A stretch of DNA of 9,926 bases. Source: Nitrospinota bacterium (lineage in GTDB: Bacteria; Nitrospinota; Nitrospinia; SZUA-224). Positions 1 to 6,020 of this stretch are shown here, one piece after another. Position numbers and translations under genes: made by a program. How positions within the stretch are numbered: position 1 is the stretch's first letter; every line of letters begins with the position of its first letter. Below the pieces are notes generated by a model, which was not told where the DNA came from, did not search any database, and saw only the letters and a list, made by a program, of their open reading frames with translations. Where the stretch lies: assembly GCA_016212345.1 (NCBI GenBank), contig JACRGM010000023.1, forward strand, positions 1 to 9,926, read 5' to 3'.

Positions 1-60
1 TGGTGCAACGCTGAAGACGGAACAAAAGACAAGCCAGATGTGCAAGTTATTTCTGCGTAG
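1..60 (+). CDS. Possible 3' end of an upstream ORF, or part of the repeat
   Basis: Frame 1 is open from the window edge to a TAG at 58-60 and ends in residues DKPDVQVISA. A 19-codon open frame is expected by chance fairly often, so this is weak evidence for a gene. The stretch looks less AT-rich than the surrounding genes, uses few of their preferred codons, and runs directly into the repeat at 65-139. It may therefore be the tail of a gene entering from the left or simply the outer part of a repeat. No family is recognised. Confidence 0.2.
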   Translation, partial: WCNAEDGTKDKPDVQVISA

Positions 61-64
61 TGCC

Positions 65-139
65 TAAGGCGTACTGAGCGGTACGCCGTCGAGGATTTCG
101 ACTGATAACGCCGTGTAATTTGTTATATGGAAATCTATA
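65..139 (+). repeat. MITE-like repeat, copy A (partial, inverted relative to copy B)
   Basis: These 75 bp match the reverse complement of 9755-9829 at 70 of 75 positions by hand alignment. The last 27 bp (113-139) are identical to the terminal repeat of copy B. The unit contains two hairpins: GGCGTAC (68-74) pairs with GTACGCC (81-87), and GTCGA (88-92) pairs with TCGAC (98-102). Left of 65 the similarity stops, so the second terminal repeat present in copy B is absent and this copy is truncated or chimeric. It encodes no protein. A non-autonomous miniature inverted-repeat element is the likeliest identity, and no transposase that could move it is in the window. Confidence 0.75.
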
Positions 140-151
140 TAGATTTTCAGA
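138..151 (+). repeat. Vestige of a second repeat end abutting copy A
   Basis: TATAGATTTTCAGA at 138-151 equals the outer 14 bp of the other terminal repeat of copy B (reverse complement of its right end, 9866-9879). It overlaps the end of copy A by TA. This makes a perfect 16-bp palindrome, AAATCTATATAGATTT, at 131-146. Two ends sharing one TA dinucleotide fit insertion at TA targets, as seen in mariner/IS630-type MITEs. That reading is inference, because 14 bp is short. Confidence 0.5.
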
Positions 152-162
152 GGAAATCCTCA

Positions 163-180
163 TGCTGACTTCTGTCGGCA
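163..180 (+). terminator. Small hairpin upstream of tRNA-Gln, possible weak terminator
   Basis: TGCTGAC (163-169) pairs with GTCGGCA (174-180) around a TTCT loop, with one G-U pair. The bases after it (181-204) are T-rich but hold no clean T run. It could end transcription from the left before the tRNA, or it may be incidental. The rest of 152-233 shows no gene and no convincing promoter. Confidence 0.25.
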
Positions 181-233
181 CAAAGCTTGTTTGTCTGTGT
201 CTTTGGGTTGAGCTTTCTAACAGGGTAAACCCT

Positions 234-305
234 TGGGGCGTCGTCAAGCGGTAAGACACAGGATTTTGGATCCTGCATTCGGAGGTTCGAATCCTCCCGC
301 CCCAG
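234..305 (+). tRNA. tRNA-Gln (anticodon TTG)
   Basis: A full cloverleaf can be drawn over 72 nt. The acceptor stem pairs TGGGGCG (234-240) with CGCCCCA (298-304), and G305 is the discriminator. The anticodon stem pairs CAGGA (259-263) with TCCTG (271-275) around the loop TTTTGGA, with anticodon TTG at 266-268. The T arm is GGAGG-TTCGAAT-CCTCC (281-297). The TTG anticodon reads CAA and CAG glutamine codons. CCA is not encoded, because TGT follows, so it must be added by the CCA-adding enzyme. The tRNA lies 50 nt upstream of prs, an arrangement common in Desulfobacterota-like genomes, and may be co-transcribed with it. Confidence 0.97.
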
Positions 306-355
306 TGTGTATATGTATCCTATCTCGAGATTAAAAAAACAATAGGGGAGATAAA

Positions 356-1297
356 ATGAATAATAAAATGTTAACCTTTTCTGGGAGATCAAATATAGCC
401 CTTTCTAAAGATATCTGTGATTATATAAATATACCTCTGGGTAATTCAGAGATATCCAATTTCTCTGATGGAGAGATATTTGTACATATAAAGGAGAACG
501 TCCGTGGCAAAGATGTATTCGCAATCCAATCCACTTCTTACCCTGGGAACTCAAATCTGATGGAACTCTTGATAATGATTGATGCCCTAAAGAGGTCTTC
601 TGCAAAGAGGATTACAGCGGTTCTACCATATTATGGATACGCCCGCCAAGATAGAAAGGTTGAACCTAGGGTACCTATAACCGCCAAACTGGTAGCAGAT
701 CTTATTACTGCTGCAGGTGCAAATAGGATATTAACCATGGATCTCCATGCAGGGCAGATCCAGGGATTCTTTAATATCCCGGTGGATCACCTCTTCGCCA
801 CACCTATTTTAATAGAATATATCAAAAAACAGAACCTCAAGGATATGGTGATAGTCTCTCCTGATCCGGGAGGAGTGGAACGTGCCAGGGCATTTGCTAA
901 GAGATTGCATGCCTCATTGGCCATAATTGATAAAAGGAGAGATGCACCTGGAGAGTCAAGGGTCATGAACATTATAGGAGAGGTGAAGGATAAGGATATA
1001 CTAATTGTAGACGATATGATAGATACAGCAGGGACATTAACAGAGGCCACAAATGCCCTTATTAATAAGGGGGCATATAATGTCTATGCCTGCTGTACAC
1101 ATCCTGTCTTATCTGGTCCTGCATTGGAAAGGATCTCATCTTCTCAATTAAAAGAGGTAATAGTAACAAATACCATACCCCTTAATGGGAAGGAGAATAT
1201 ATGCAAAAAGATTAAGGTCCTCTCCGTCGCTCAACTATTAGGTGAGGCTATAATAAGAATTCACAATGAGACATCTGTAAGTTCATTATTTATTTAA
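356..1297 (+). CDS. prs: Ribose-phosphate pyrophosphokinase (PRPP synthetase)
   Basis: Cytoplasmic enzyme that transfers pyrophosphate from ATP to ribose 5-phosphate. The product, PRPP, feeds purine, pyrimidine, NAD, histidine and tryptophan synthesis. At 313 residues it has the usual class I length. Visible motifs in order are FSDGE (36-40), PYYGYARQDRK (91-101), DLHAGQIQGFF (129-139), SPDPGG (168-173, where most relatives have SPDVGG), the flexible catalytic loop DKRR (192-195), the PRPP-binding loop DDMIDTAGT (219-227) and the typical C-terminus SVSSLFI. The ATG at 356 follows GGGGAG at 345-350 with good spacing, and the family N-terminus aligns there. A second ATG four codons on is less well spaced. 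The gene follows tRNA-Gln and precedes rplY by 38 nt, so co-transcription is likely. Nothing suggests damage. Confidence 0.97.
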   Translation: MNNKMLTFSGRSNIALSKDICDYINIPLGNSEISNFSDGEIFVHIKENVRGKDVFAIQSTSYPGNSNLMELLIMIDALKRSSAKRITAVLPYYGYARQDRKVEPRVPITAKLVADLITAAGANRILTMDLHAGQIQGFFNIPVDHLFATPILIEYIKKQNLKDMVIVSPDPGGVERARAFAKRLHASLAIIDKRRDAPGESRVMNIIGEVKDKDILIVDDMIDTAGTLTEATNALINKGAYNVYACCTHPVLSGPALERISSSQLKEVIVTNTIPLNGKENICKKIKVLSVAQLLGEAIIRIHNETSVSSLFI

Positions 1298-1335
1298 TGG
1301 GAATCGTAAATCGAGAATTGAAAGGGAGGTAGATC

Positions 1336-1995
1336 ATGGAGAATCTTGAATTGAAAGGCAAAATACGGGAGGGTAGAGGTAAAGGTGTCTCCCGTAGGCT
1401 GAGAAAGGCTGGCCTTATACCTGGGATCCTATACGGGGGGGAAAAGAATCTCCCTGTAATTATAAACCAGAAGGATATGATGAATATCCTAAAACAGGGG
1501 GGGGAGAACATCATCTTCCTGTTTAGTATAGAAGGGGAAAATGGGGTTAATAATAGAAAGGTAATGATTAAAGAGATACAGCGACATCCATTAAAGAGTG
1601 AGATATTCCATGTGGATCTGATGGAGATATCAATGGATAGGAAGATCAAGGTCAATATTCCCGTCAGGATATTTGGAGAATCAATAGGGATAGCCAATAA
1701 AGGAGGGGTATTAAGCCATCTTACAAGAGAAATCGAGATTGAGTGCCTCCCTGGATTAATACCTGATGAGATAAAGATAGATATCTCTCCACTTGATATA
1801 GGGGATTCAATACATATCAGGGATATCAAGATAGCGAAGGATATCAAGATATTGAATAACCCTAATGAGACAGTAATCACTGTTACCGCACCAGAGGTCA
1901 AAAAGGAGGAGATCAAGACAGAGGAGGAAGTAGGAGTAACTGAAAAGGAGGAAAAGGAGGAAAAGAAGGAAGGGGAGAGGAAAAAAGAGGTATAG
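1336..1995 (+). CDS. rplY: 50S ribosomal protein L25, long CTC/TL5 form
   Basis: Ribosomal protein that binds 5S rRNA in the large subunit. The N-terminal L25 domain (about residues 1-95) includes RKAGLIPGILYGG and the conserved QRHPLKSEIFHVDL stretch. A second beta-rich TL5/CTC domain follows (about 96-185, with PVRIFGESIG and LPGLIPDEIKIDIS). The last 30 or so residues are almost entirely Glu and Lys, a low-complexity acidic-basic tail often seen in the CTC form. At 219 residues it has the usual length for the long type. The start is set by a strong AGGGAGGT Shine-Dalgarno sequence just upstream. It sits between prs and pth, and pth begins 6 nt after its stop, so the two are probably translated from one mRNA. 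The tail is encoded by a purine-rich run with repeated AAGGAGG-like sequences (1941-1990). Confidence 0.95.
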   Translation: MENLELKGKIREGRGKGVSRRLRKAGLIPGILYGGEKNLPVIINQKDMMNILKQGGENIIFLFSIEGENGVNNRKVMIKEIQRHPLKSEIFHVDLMEISMDRKIKVNIPVRIFGESIGIANKGGVLSHLTREIEIECLPGLIPDEIKIDISPLDIGDSIHIRDIKIAKDIKILNNPNETVITVTAPEVKKEEIKTEEEVGVTEKEEKEEKKEGERKKEV

Positions 1996-2001
1996 GTATA
2001 A

Positions 2002-2544
2002 GTGAAGGTAATCGTTGGTCTGGGCAATCCAGATAAGGAGTATCAAGATACAAGGCATAACATTGGATTCCTTGTAATTGATGAGATAACAACAAGATAT
2101 AAGATAGATCTTAATATCAAAAGATTCTGCTCACTATTAGGCGAAGGAGAGATTCATAGCGAGAATGTCCTCTTAGTAAAGCCCCTTACATACATGAATA
2201 GGAGTGGTAAGGCGGTTAAATCTATACTTGATACCCTTAACCTCCTCTCAAGAGATATTATAGTAATCCACGATGATATTGACATCCCATTAGGAAAGAT
2301 CAAAAAAAAGTTTAAAGGGGGAGATGCAGGACATAAGGGGATAAGATCGATTATAGAATATATTGGGACAGGTGATTTTTTTCGTATAAGGATCGGTATT
2401 GGGAGGCCATTTGAAGGAGAGGACCCATCAGAATATGTATTAAAGAGGATAGCAGATTATGAATATGAATCTATAAGGGGTTCTATCGATAAGGCAGTAG
2501 AGGAGATAGAAAAGATAGTCTCGGGGGAGGATAATAGGTTGTAG
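2002..2544 (+). CDS. pth: Peptidyl-tRNA hydrolase
   Basis: Cytoplasmic esterase that frees tRNA from peptidyl-tRNAs dropped by stalled or aborting ribosomes. The fold signature is clear: GLGNP with Asn9, TRHNIGF with catalytic His19, YMNRSG with Asn66, and HDDIDIPLG with Asp91. The GGDAGHKGIRS segment carries His111. The residue after it is Lys112 where the E. coli enzyme has Asn114; GHKG and GHRG versions also occur in other bacterial Pth, so I read this as family variation. At 180 residues it is slightly short but complete. The start is GTG at 2002, chosen because the family begins with MKxIVGLGNP, and an AGAGG (1986-1990) lies upstream. It follows rplY by 6 nt. An A8 run lies at 2312-2319. 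It ends facing cvpA. Confidence 0.95.
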   Translation: MKVIVGLGNPDKEYQDTRHNIGFLVIDEITTRYKIDLNIKRFCSLLGEGEIHSENVLLVKPLTYMNRSGKAVKSILDTLNLLSRDIIVIHDDIDIPLGKIKKKFKGGDAGHKGIRSIIEYIGTGDFFRIRIGIGRPFEGEDPSEYVLKRIADYEYESIRGSIDKAVEEIEKIVSGEDNRL

Positions 2545-2558
2545 GGTAGGTGTAATCC

Positions 2559-2579
2559 CCCTTTTAAGGGTTTTCTTTT
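2559..2579 (+). terminator. Possible weak terminator between convergent pth and cvpA
   Basis: CCCTTTTAAGGG (2559-2570) can fold with CCCTT pairing AAGGG around a 2-nt loop. It is followed by TTTTCTTTT (2571-2579), which fits a short Rho-independent terminator for the forward pth operon. The very tight loop and A/U-rich stem make it weak. It overlaps the last codons and stop of cvpA on the other strand. On the reverse strand no T run follows, so it would not serve cvpA. Confidence 0.4.
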
Positions 2580-3253
2580 AGCAATTTCTCAAGGTTTGCC
2601 TTATCATCTTCTGAGATGTCCTCATTGGGAGGAGAAGAAATATCCCCTTTCACCTTCTTTTTAATCCACCCCTTTCTATCTAATTTATCTAGAAGCCCTT
2701 TCTTTATCGAATTTACCCCTTGACTTAACCCCCTTTTTGCATCCTTCATGATGGTATTACCTCCTATCTTCTTACTTATATCTGATTCAGAAAAGGAGAG
2801 TCTGACCAATTCTTTGGAGATGACCATGAGATATGGTACTATTCTGGATTTTGAGGCCATCTCGGTTTTCAGGAAGGGAAAGATATTTATTGGTATCAAT
2901 ATCAGCGAGAGGATCAATACCCCCTTAAGAAGCCCTATCATACCACCTGCAAGGCGATCTATGATACTCAGGGTCTTTTCCTTCCTTAGGAGTCTCCTCA
3001 TGAACCTTCCGATAAGGCTTATGAGGATGGCTGTAACAATGAATATAATGGCAAAGCCAACTATATCTTTAACAATAGAATTCCTTATTAATCTGGAAAG
3101 ATAATAAGAGAGATCTTGGTAAAATTGGTTGGCCATCAAAAATCCTATTATAATGGCTCCAAAAGAGAAGACCTCCTTTATAAACCCTCTCACAAGGCTA
3201 TACACCATGCTAATACACAAAAGGACTATGATACCGATATCTATCAAGTTCAT
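2564..3253 (-). CDS. cvpA: CvpA family inner-membrane protein
   Basis: Integral membrane protein of the CvpA (colicin V production) family. Its molecular role is unsettled, though it is tied to envelope homeostasis and colicin V export in enterics. Four hydrophobic segments are visible, at about residues 4-22, 26-44, 62-82 and 102-125. Family hallmarks are the N-terminal DIGIIVLLCISMVYSLVRGF pattern and DRLAGGMIGLLKGVL before the fourth segment. The C-terminal 80 or so residues are hydrophilic and charged, ending in LEKLLKENP, similar to many Desulfobacterota-type members. The start at 3253 opens directly into the first membrane segment. An AGAGGG lies 11-12 nt upstream, rather far. The gene is transcribed toward pth from a near-consensus promoter (3311-3338), and a four-codon minigene lies in its leader. 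Confidence 0.85.
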   Translation of the reverse strand: MNLIDIGIIVLLCISMVYSLVRGFIKEVFSFGAIIIGFLMANQFYQDLSYYLSRLIRNSIVKDIVGFAIIFIVTAILISLIGRFMRRLLRKEKTLSIIDRLAGGMIGLLKGVLILSLILIPINIFPFLKTEMASKSRIVPYLMVISKELVRLSFSESDISKKIGGNTIMKDAKRGLSQGVNSIKKGLLDKLDRKGWIKKKVKGDISSPPNEDISEDDKANLEKLLKENP

Positions 3254-3269
3254 TGCTTTATATTCCCTC

Positions 3270-3284
3270 TTAATGCCTGTCCAT
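3270..3284 (-). CDS. Possible leader minigene MDRH ahead of cvpA
   Basis: On the reverse strand AAAGGAG (3294-3288) is followed after 3 nt by ATG GAC AGG CAT TAA, a complete four-codon ORF. It lies between the predicted cvpA transcription start and the cvpA ATG, and its stop is 16 nt before cvpA. Its ribosome site has a better sequence than that of cvpA but is spaced tightly. It could couple or modulate cvpA translation, or be accidental, since such tiny ORFs are common by chance. Confidence 0.2.
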   Translation of the reverse strand: MDRH

Positions 3285-3310
3285 GATCTCCTTTGATTTT
3301 TATAATTATA

Positions 3311-3338
3311 ATTCTATCTTAAATTAAAGGTATGTCAA
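3311..3338 (-). promoter_or_regulatory. Sigma70-type promoter for cvpA
   Basis: On the reverse strand a perfect TTGACA -35 (3338-3333) is followed after 16 bp by TAGAAT (3316-3311), five of six to the -10 consensus. TATAAT also occurs at 3310-3305, but its 22-bp spacing is too long for use with this -35. Predicted transcription would begin near 3304, giving a leader of about 50 nt before cvpA that includes the minigene at 3284-3270. Confidence 0.65.
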
Positions 3339-3383
3339 GCAATGGTCTTTCATTTTTTTGTGGTCTCTCTTCATTTTTGGTAA

Positions 3384-3389
3384 TATACT
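3384..3389 (+). promoter_or_regulatory. -10-like TATACT immediately before the DUF192 start
   Basis: TATACT at 3384-3389 lies only 5 bp before the ATG at 3395, and no Shine-Dalgarno sequence precedes that ATG. If it is a real -10, transcription would begin at or beside the start codon and give a leaderless mRNA. The best -35 at 17-bp spacing (TGGTCT, 3361-3366) is poor, so this rests mainly on position and on the missing ribosome site. Confidence 0.3.
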
Positions 3390-3394
3390 AAAAT

Positions 3395-3919
3395 ATGAAA
3401 GAAAAAAGAAGCTATCTATTCATCGGAGTCCTTTTTCTCCTATATAGTATCTATTGTACCTCTTGCAATTCTGGCAGGGAAGAAACCAACAAACCTAATA
3501 AAAGAGGGTCTATAGATATCCTTCATATACAATATCGTGAGGAGCTAAGAATAAACAATATCCCCCTTTATGTAGAGATCGCTGATACCCCTGAGAAACG
3601 GGAGATTGGATTGATGTGGCGTAAAAGACTTGAAAAGGATTGTGGGATGATATTTGTCTATCCCTCTGAACAAGAATTGACCTTCTATATGAAAAACTGC
3701 CACATAAATCTATCTATTGCCTTTGTAAATAAAGAGTATGAGATAGTTTATATTCAGGAAATGAAGGCACAATATGGTGTGCCGGATTATAAACTTATCC
3801 ATTATCAATCTAAAAGATCAGCCAAATATGCTATAGAGATGGCTGAAAATTGGTTTACAGAACATAATATCCATGTCGGTGATAAGGTCGAGATGGGTAA
3901 ATTAACTAATGACTTATAA
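3395..3919 (+). CDS. DUF192 family protein, probably exported
   Basis: Member of the DUF192 (COG1430) family, small proteins of unknown biochemical function. The conserved core reads VEIADTPEKREIGLMWRKRL (60-79), CGMIFVYP (83-90), FYMKNCHINLSIAFV (97-111) and VGDKVE near the C-terminus. Most members have FWMKNT where this one has FYMKNC. Residues 6-20 form a hydrophobic signal segment after KEKR, followed by Cys21 and Cys24. CTSC is a poor lipobox, so a lipoprotein is possible but unproven, and the core is probably outside the inner membrane. The ATG at 3395 is chosen because it opens the signal segment. No ribosome binding site is visible, and a TATACT box sits just upstream. The gene is divergent from cvpA and only 16 nt ahead of feoB; a shared function with iron uptake is not established. 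Confidence 0.85.
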   Translation: MKEKRSYLFIGVLFLLYSIYCTSCNSGREETNKPNKRGSIDILHIQYREELRINNIPLYVEIADTPEKREIGLMWRKRLEKDCGMIFVYPSEQELTFYMKNCHINLSIAFVNKEYEIVYIQEMKAQYGVPDYKLIHYQSKRSAKYAIEMAENWFTEHNIHVGDKVEMGKLTNDL

Positions 3920-3921
3920 CT

Positions 3922-3927
3922 TATAAT
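3922..3927 (+). promoter_or_regulatory. -10-like TATAAT just before feoB
   Basis: TATAAT (3922-3927) lies 8 bp before the feoB ATG, in the 16-nt gap after the DUF192 gene. It overlaps a tandem ACTTATA repeat (3912-3925). No -35 is recognisable at the usual distance and no Shine-Dalgarno sequence precedes feoB. It may be a near-leaderless promoter, or simply AT-rich spacer with feoB read from the upstream gene's mRNA. Confidence 0.2.
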
Positions 3928-3935
3928 ATTAAAAA

Positions 3936-5963
3936 ATGGATATAAGAGATGATAAAAAAAGAGATCATAATAGAGATAGAGGGGGCGAGGAATCCATCCC
4001 ACCAATTGTCTTGATAGGGAATCCTAATGTGGGGAAGAGTGTTATATTTGGTCTTCTTACAGGACGCTATGTAGATGTATCTAATTATCCAGGGACCACA
4101 GTAGAGGTCTCAAGGGGAAAGATTGCCCTATCAGGGAAGATAGATGATTATAAAATGAAGGAGATATCTATAATAGATACACCTGGTGTGAATAGTCTCC
4201 TACCCAAGTCTGAAGATGAACGGGTAACAAGGGATATCCTCATTAGAGAGAGACCTCATGGGATTATTCAGGTAATCGATGCCAAAAATCTCAAAAGGGG
4301 ACTTCTTATCACCCTTCAGCTTGCAGATATGGGTATCCCTTTTGTAGTTGTCTTGAATATATATGATGAGGCCACAGAACGTGGTATAGACATAGATATT
4401 AATAAGCTTTCTATGCTCCTCGGGGTCAAGGTAATACCCATGGTTGCAATAGAGAGGATGGGACTGTCGGATCTTAAGAAGGCGATCAGCGATCTTGGTC
4501 ATCTCCAGAGAGAGACCAAAAGACTCACTAAATTTGATAAGGGGATTGAGGATGCTATAGATAGATTGGCCCCACTTCTCCCGAGGTTAAATATCTCTAA
4601 TAGGGGTCTAATCCTTATGCTTTTATCTGGTGACAACGACCTTCTCAGATATCTGGAAGGTTATAGTAATGACTTTAAGATAGACAAGGTTAAAGAGATA
4701 ATCTCAAAGACCCAAGATTCATTTCGTGAACCTGTAACCTATGTAATCCAGAAGGGACGTCAAGGAGTTGCTGAGGAGATATTCAATGAATGTGTCCATT
4801 ATGAAGTGGTACCAAAGATATCCTCGGGCAGGAAGAGACTTGGTGATCTTTGTATGCATCCATTCTGGGGTATCCCCATCCTCATTTCAGTTCTCTATAT
4901 TATGTATAAATTCGTGGGAGGGTTGGGGGCTGGTAAGGTAGTGGACTTTATGGAATCCGTCGTATTCGGCGAGTACATAAACCCTATTACTATCAAGATA
5001 ATAGAGAGCATCATCCCGATCAAGATTATCCAGGAGGCACTTACTGGCAAATATGGATTGATTACTGTCGGTATTACATATTCGGTCTCTATAGTAGGAC
5101 CTATAGTCGGATTCTTTTTCATCTTTTTCGGTGTCTTGGAGGATTCAGGTTATCTCCCGCGGCTTACCATACTCTCTAATAAGATATTCAAAAGGATCGG
5201 CTTAAACGGTAGGGCTGTCCTACCTATGATATTAGGCCTTGGGTGCGATACAATGGCGACATTTGCCACCAGGATACTTGATACCCGTAAAGAGAGGATA
5301 ATAACCACCCTCCTCCTTGCCCTATGTATCCCCTGTTCAGCACAGTTAGGTGTGGTTCTCGGTATGATAGGGGGATTATCAGGAAGGGTATTATTGATCG
5401 TTATTATCACCGTACTACTCCAATTGATCATTGTAGGTTACTTAGCATCAAAGATCATACCGGGCAGGTCATCCTATTTTATAATAGAAATTCCACCTAT
5501 GCGGATTCCAAAGTTGTCTAATATCTTAAAAAAGACATATTTCCGAGTTAAGTGGTTTATGAAGGAGGCAGTTCCTCTATTTATCATTGGGACATTTATA
5601 CTCTTCCTTCTAGATAAATTAGACCTCCTTGTAAAGATAGAGTACCTTTTAAGCCCAGTTGTAACTGATGTACTGGGACTACCGGCCCAAGCTACTGAGG
5701 CATTTATCCTGGGTTTTTTGCGTAGGGATTATGGTGCTGCAGGGCTATTCCTATTAGCTGAGAAGGGGAAACTCGATCTTATTCAGATCACTGTTAGTAC
5801 TTCGGTGATGATTCTCTTTGTCCCATGTATAGCAAATTTCTTTGTAATAATAAAGGAACAGGGGATAAAAAGGGGGATACTTATCACCTCATTCATCATG
5901 TTCTATGCTATTATAGTAGGAGGGGTACTTAATATTATTTTAAGATATATACATATATTATAA
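3936..5963 (+). CDS. feoB: Ferrous iron transport protein FeoB (RRDYGAAG variant)
   Basis: Inner-membrane ferrous iron transporter with a cytosolic G domain. G1 is GNPNVGKS (28-35), followed by NYPGTT (50-55), G3 DTPG (81-84), G4 NIYD (141-144) and a G5-like VAIERMG (170-176). A helical linker runs to about residue 300, then the polytopic domain, with hydrophobic spans from about 312 to 670. Its core motifs are GLGCDTMATFATR (434-446), CIPCSAQ (464-470), GFLRRDYGAAG (593-603) and VPCIANF (629-635). These differ from the E. coli GCNVPA and SCSAR forms, but fit the FeoB subgroup usually encoded beside a DtxR-FeoA fusion, as here. At 675 residues it is somewhat shorter than E. coli FeoB but has all parts. 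Residues 1-22 are a highly charged extension. No ribosome site is seen, but no better start exists before G1. Iron repression by the next gene's product is a reasonable inference. Confidence 0.95.
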   Translation: MDIRDDKKRDHNRDRGGEESIPPIVLIGNPNVGKSVIFGLLTGRYVDVSNYPGTTVEVSRGKIALSGKIDDYKMKEISIIDTPGVNSLLPKSEDERVTRDILIRERPHGIIQVIDAKNLKRGLLITLQLADMGIPFVVVLNIYDEATERGIDIDINKLSMLLGVKVIPMVAIERMGLSDLKKAISDLGHLQRETKRLTKFDKGIEDAIDRLAPLLPRLNISNRGLILMLLSGDNDLLRYLEGYSNDFKIDKVKEIISKTQDSFREPVTYVIQKGRQGVAEEIFNECVHYEVVPKISSGRKRLGDLCMHPFWGIPILISVLYIMYKFVGGLGAGKVVDFMESVVFGEYINPITIKIIESIIPIKIIQEALTGKYGLITVGITYSVSIVGPIVGFFFIFFGVLEDSGYLPRLTILSNKIFKRIGLNGRAVLPMILGLGCDTMATFATRILDTRKERIITTLLLALCIPCSAQLGVVLGMIGGLSGRVLLIVIITVLLQLIIVGYLASKIIPGRSSYFIIEIPPMRIPKLSNILKKTYFRVKWFMKEAVPLFIIGTFILFLLDKLDLLVKIEYLLSPVVTDVLGLPAQATEAFILGFLRRDYGAAGLFLLAEKGKLDLIQITVSTSVMILFVPCIANFFVIIKEQGIKRGILITSFIMFYAIIVGGVLNIILRYIHIL

Positions 5964-6020
5964 GTGCATATGGTGAGCTAAAGTTATGGATTATAAAGAA
6001 TCTTCCTATAACTGGAGATA

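Noticed and set aside
191..221. TTGTCT plus TCTAAC as a promoter for tRNA-Gln/prs
   Set aside because: The spacing is 19 bp and the boxes are poor, so it is not strong enough to annotate.
222..233. AGGGTAAACCCT inverted repeat just before the tRNA
   Set aside because: The loop would be only 2 nt and the stem 5 bp, and it probably has no separate role.
1290..2027. Long 245-codon open frame on the reverse strand opposite rplY
   Set aside because: It is a low-complexity Ser/Ile/Phe shadow of a clear ribosomal protein gene, with no family resemblance.
2312..2319. A8 run in pth as a slippage site
   Set aside because: It is shorter than typical slippage runs and lies mid-domain, where a truncated product would have no plausible use.
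2002..2544. Lys112 in place of the E. coli Asn114 in Pth as a sign of inactivation
   Set aside because: GHKG and GHRG forms occur in other bacterial Pth proteins, and all other key residues are present.
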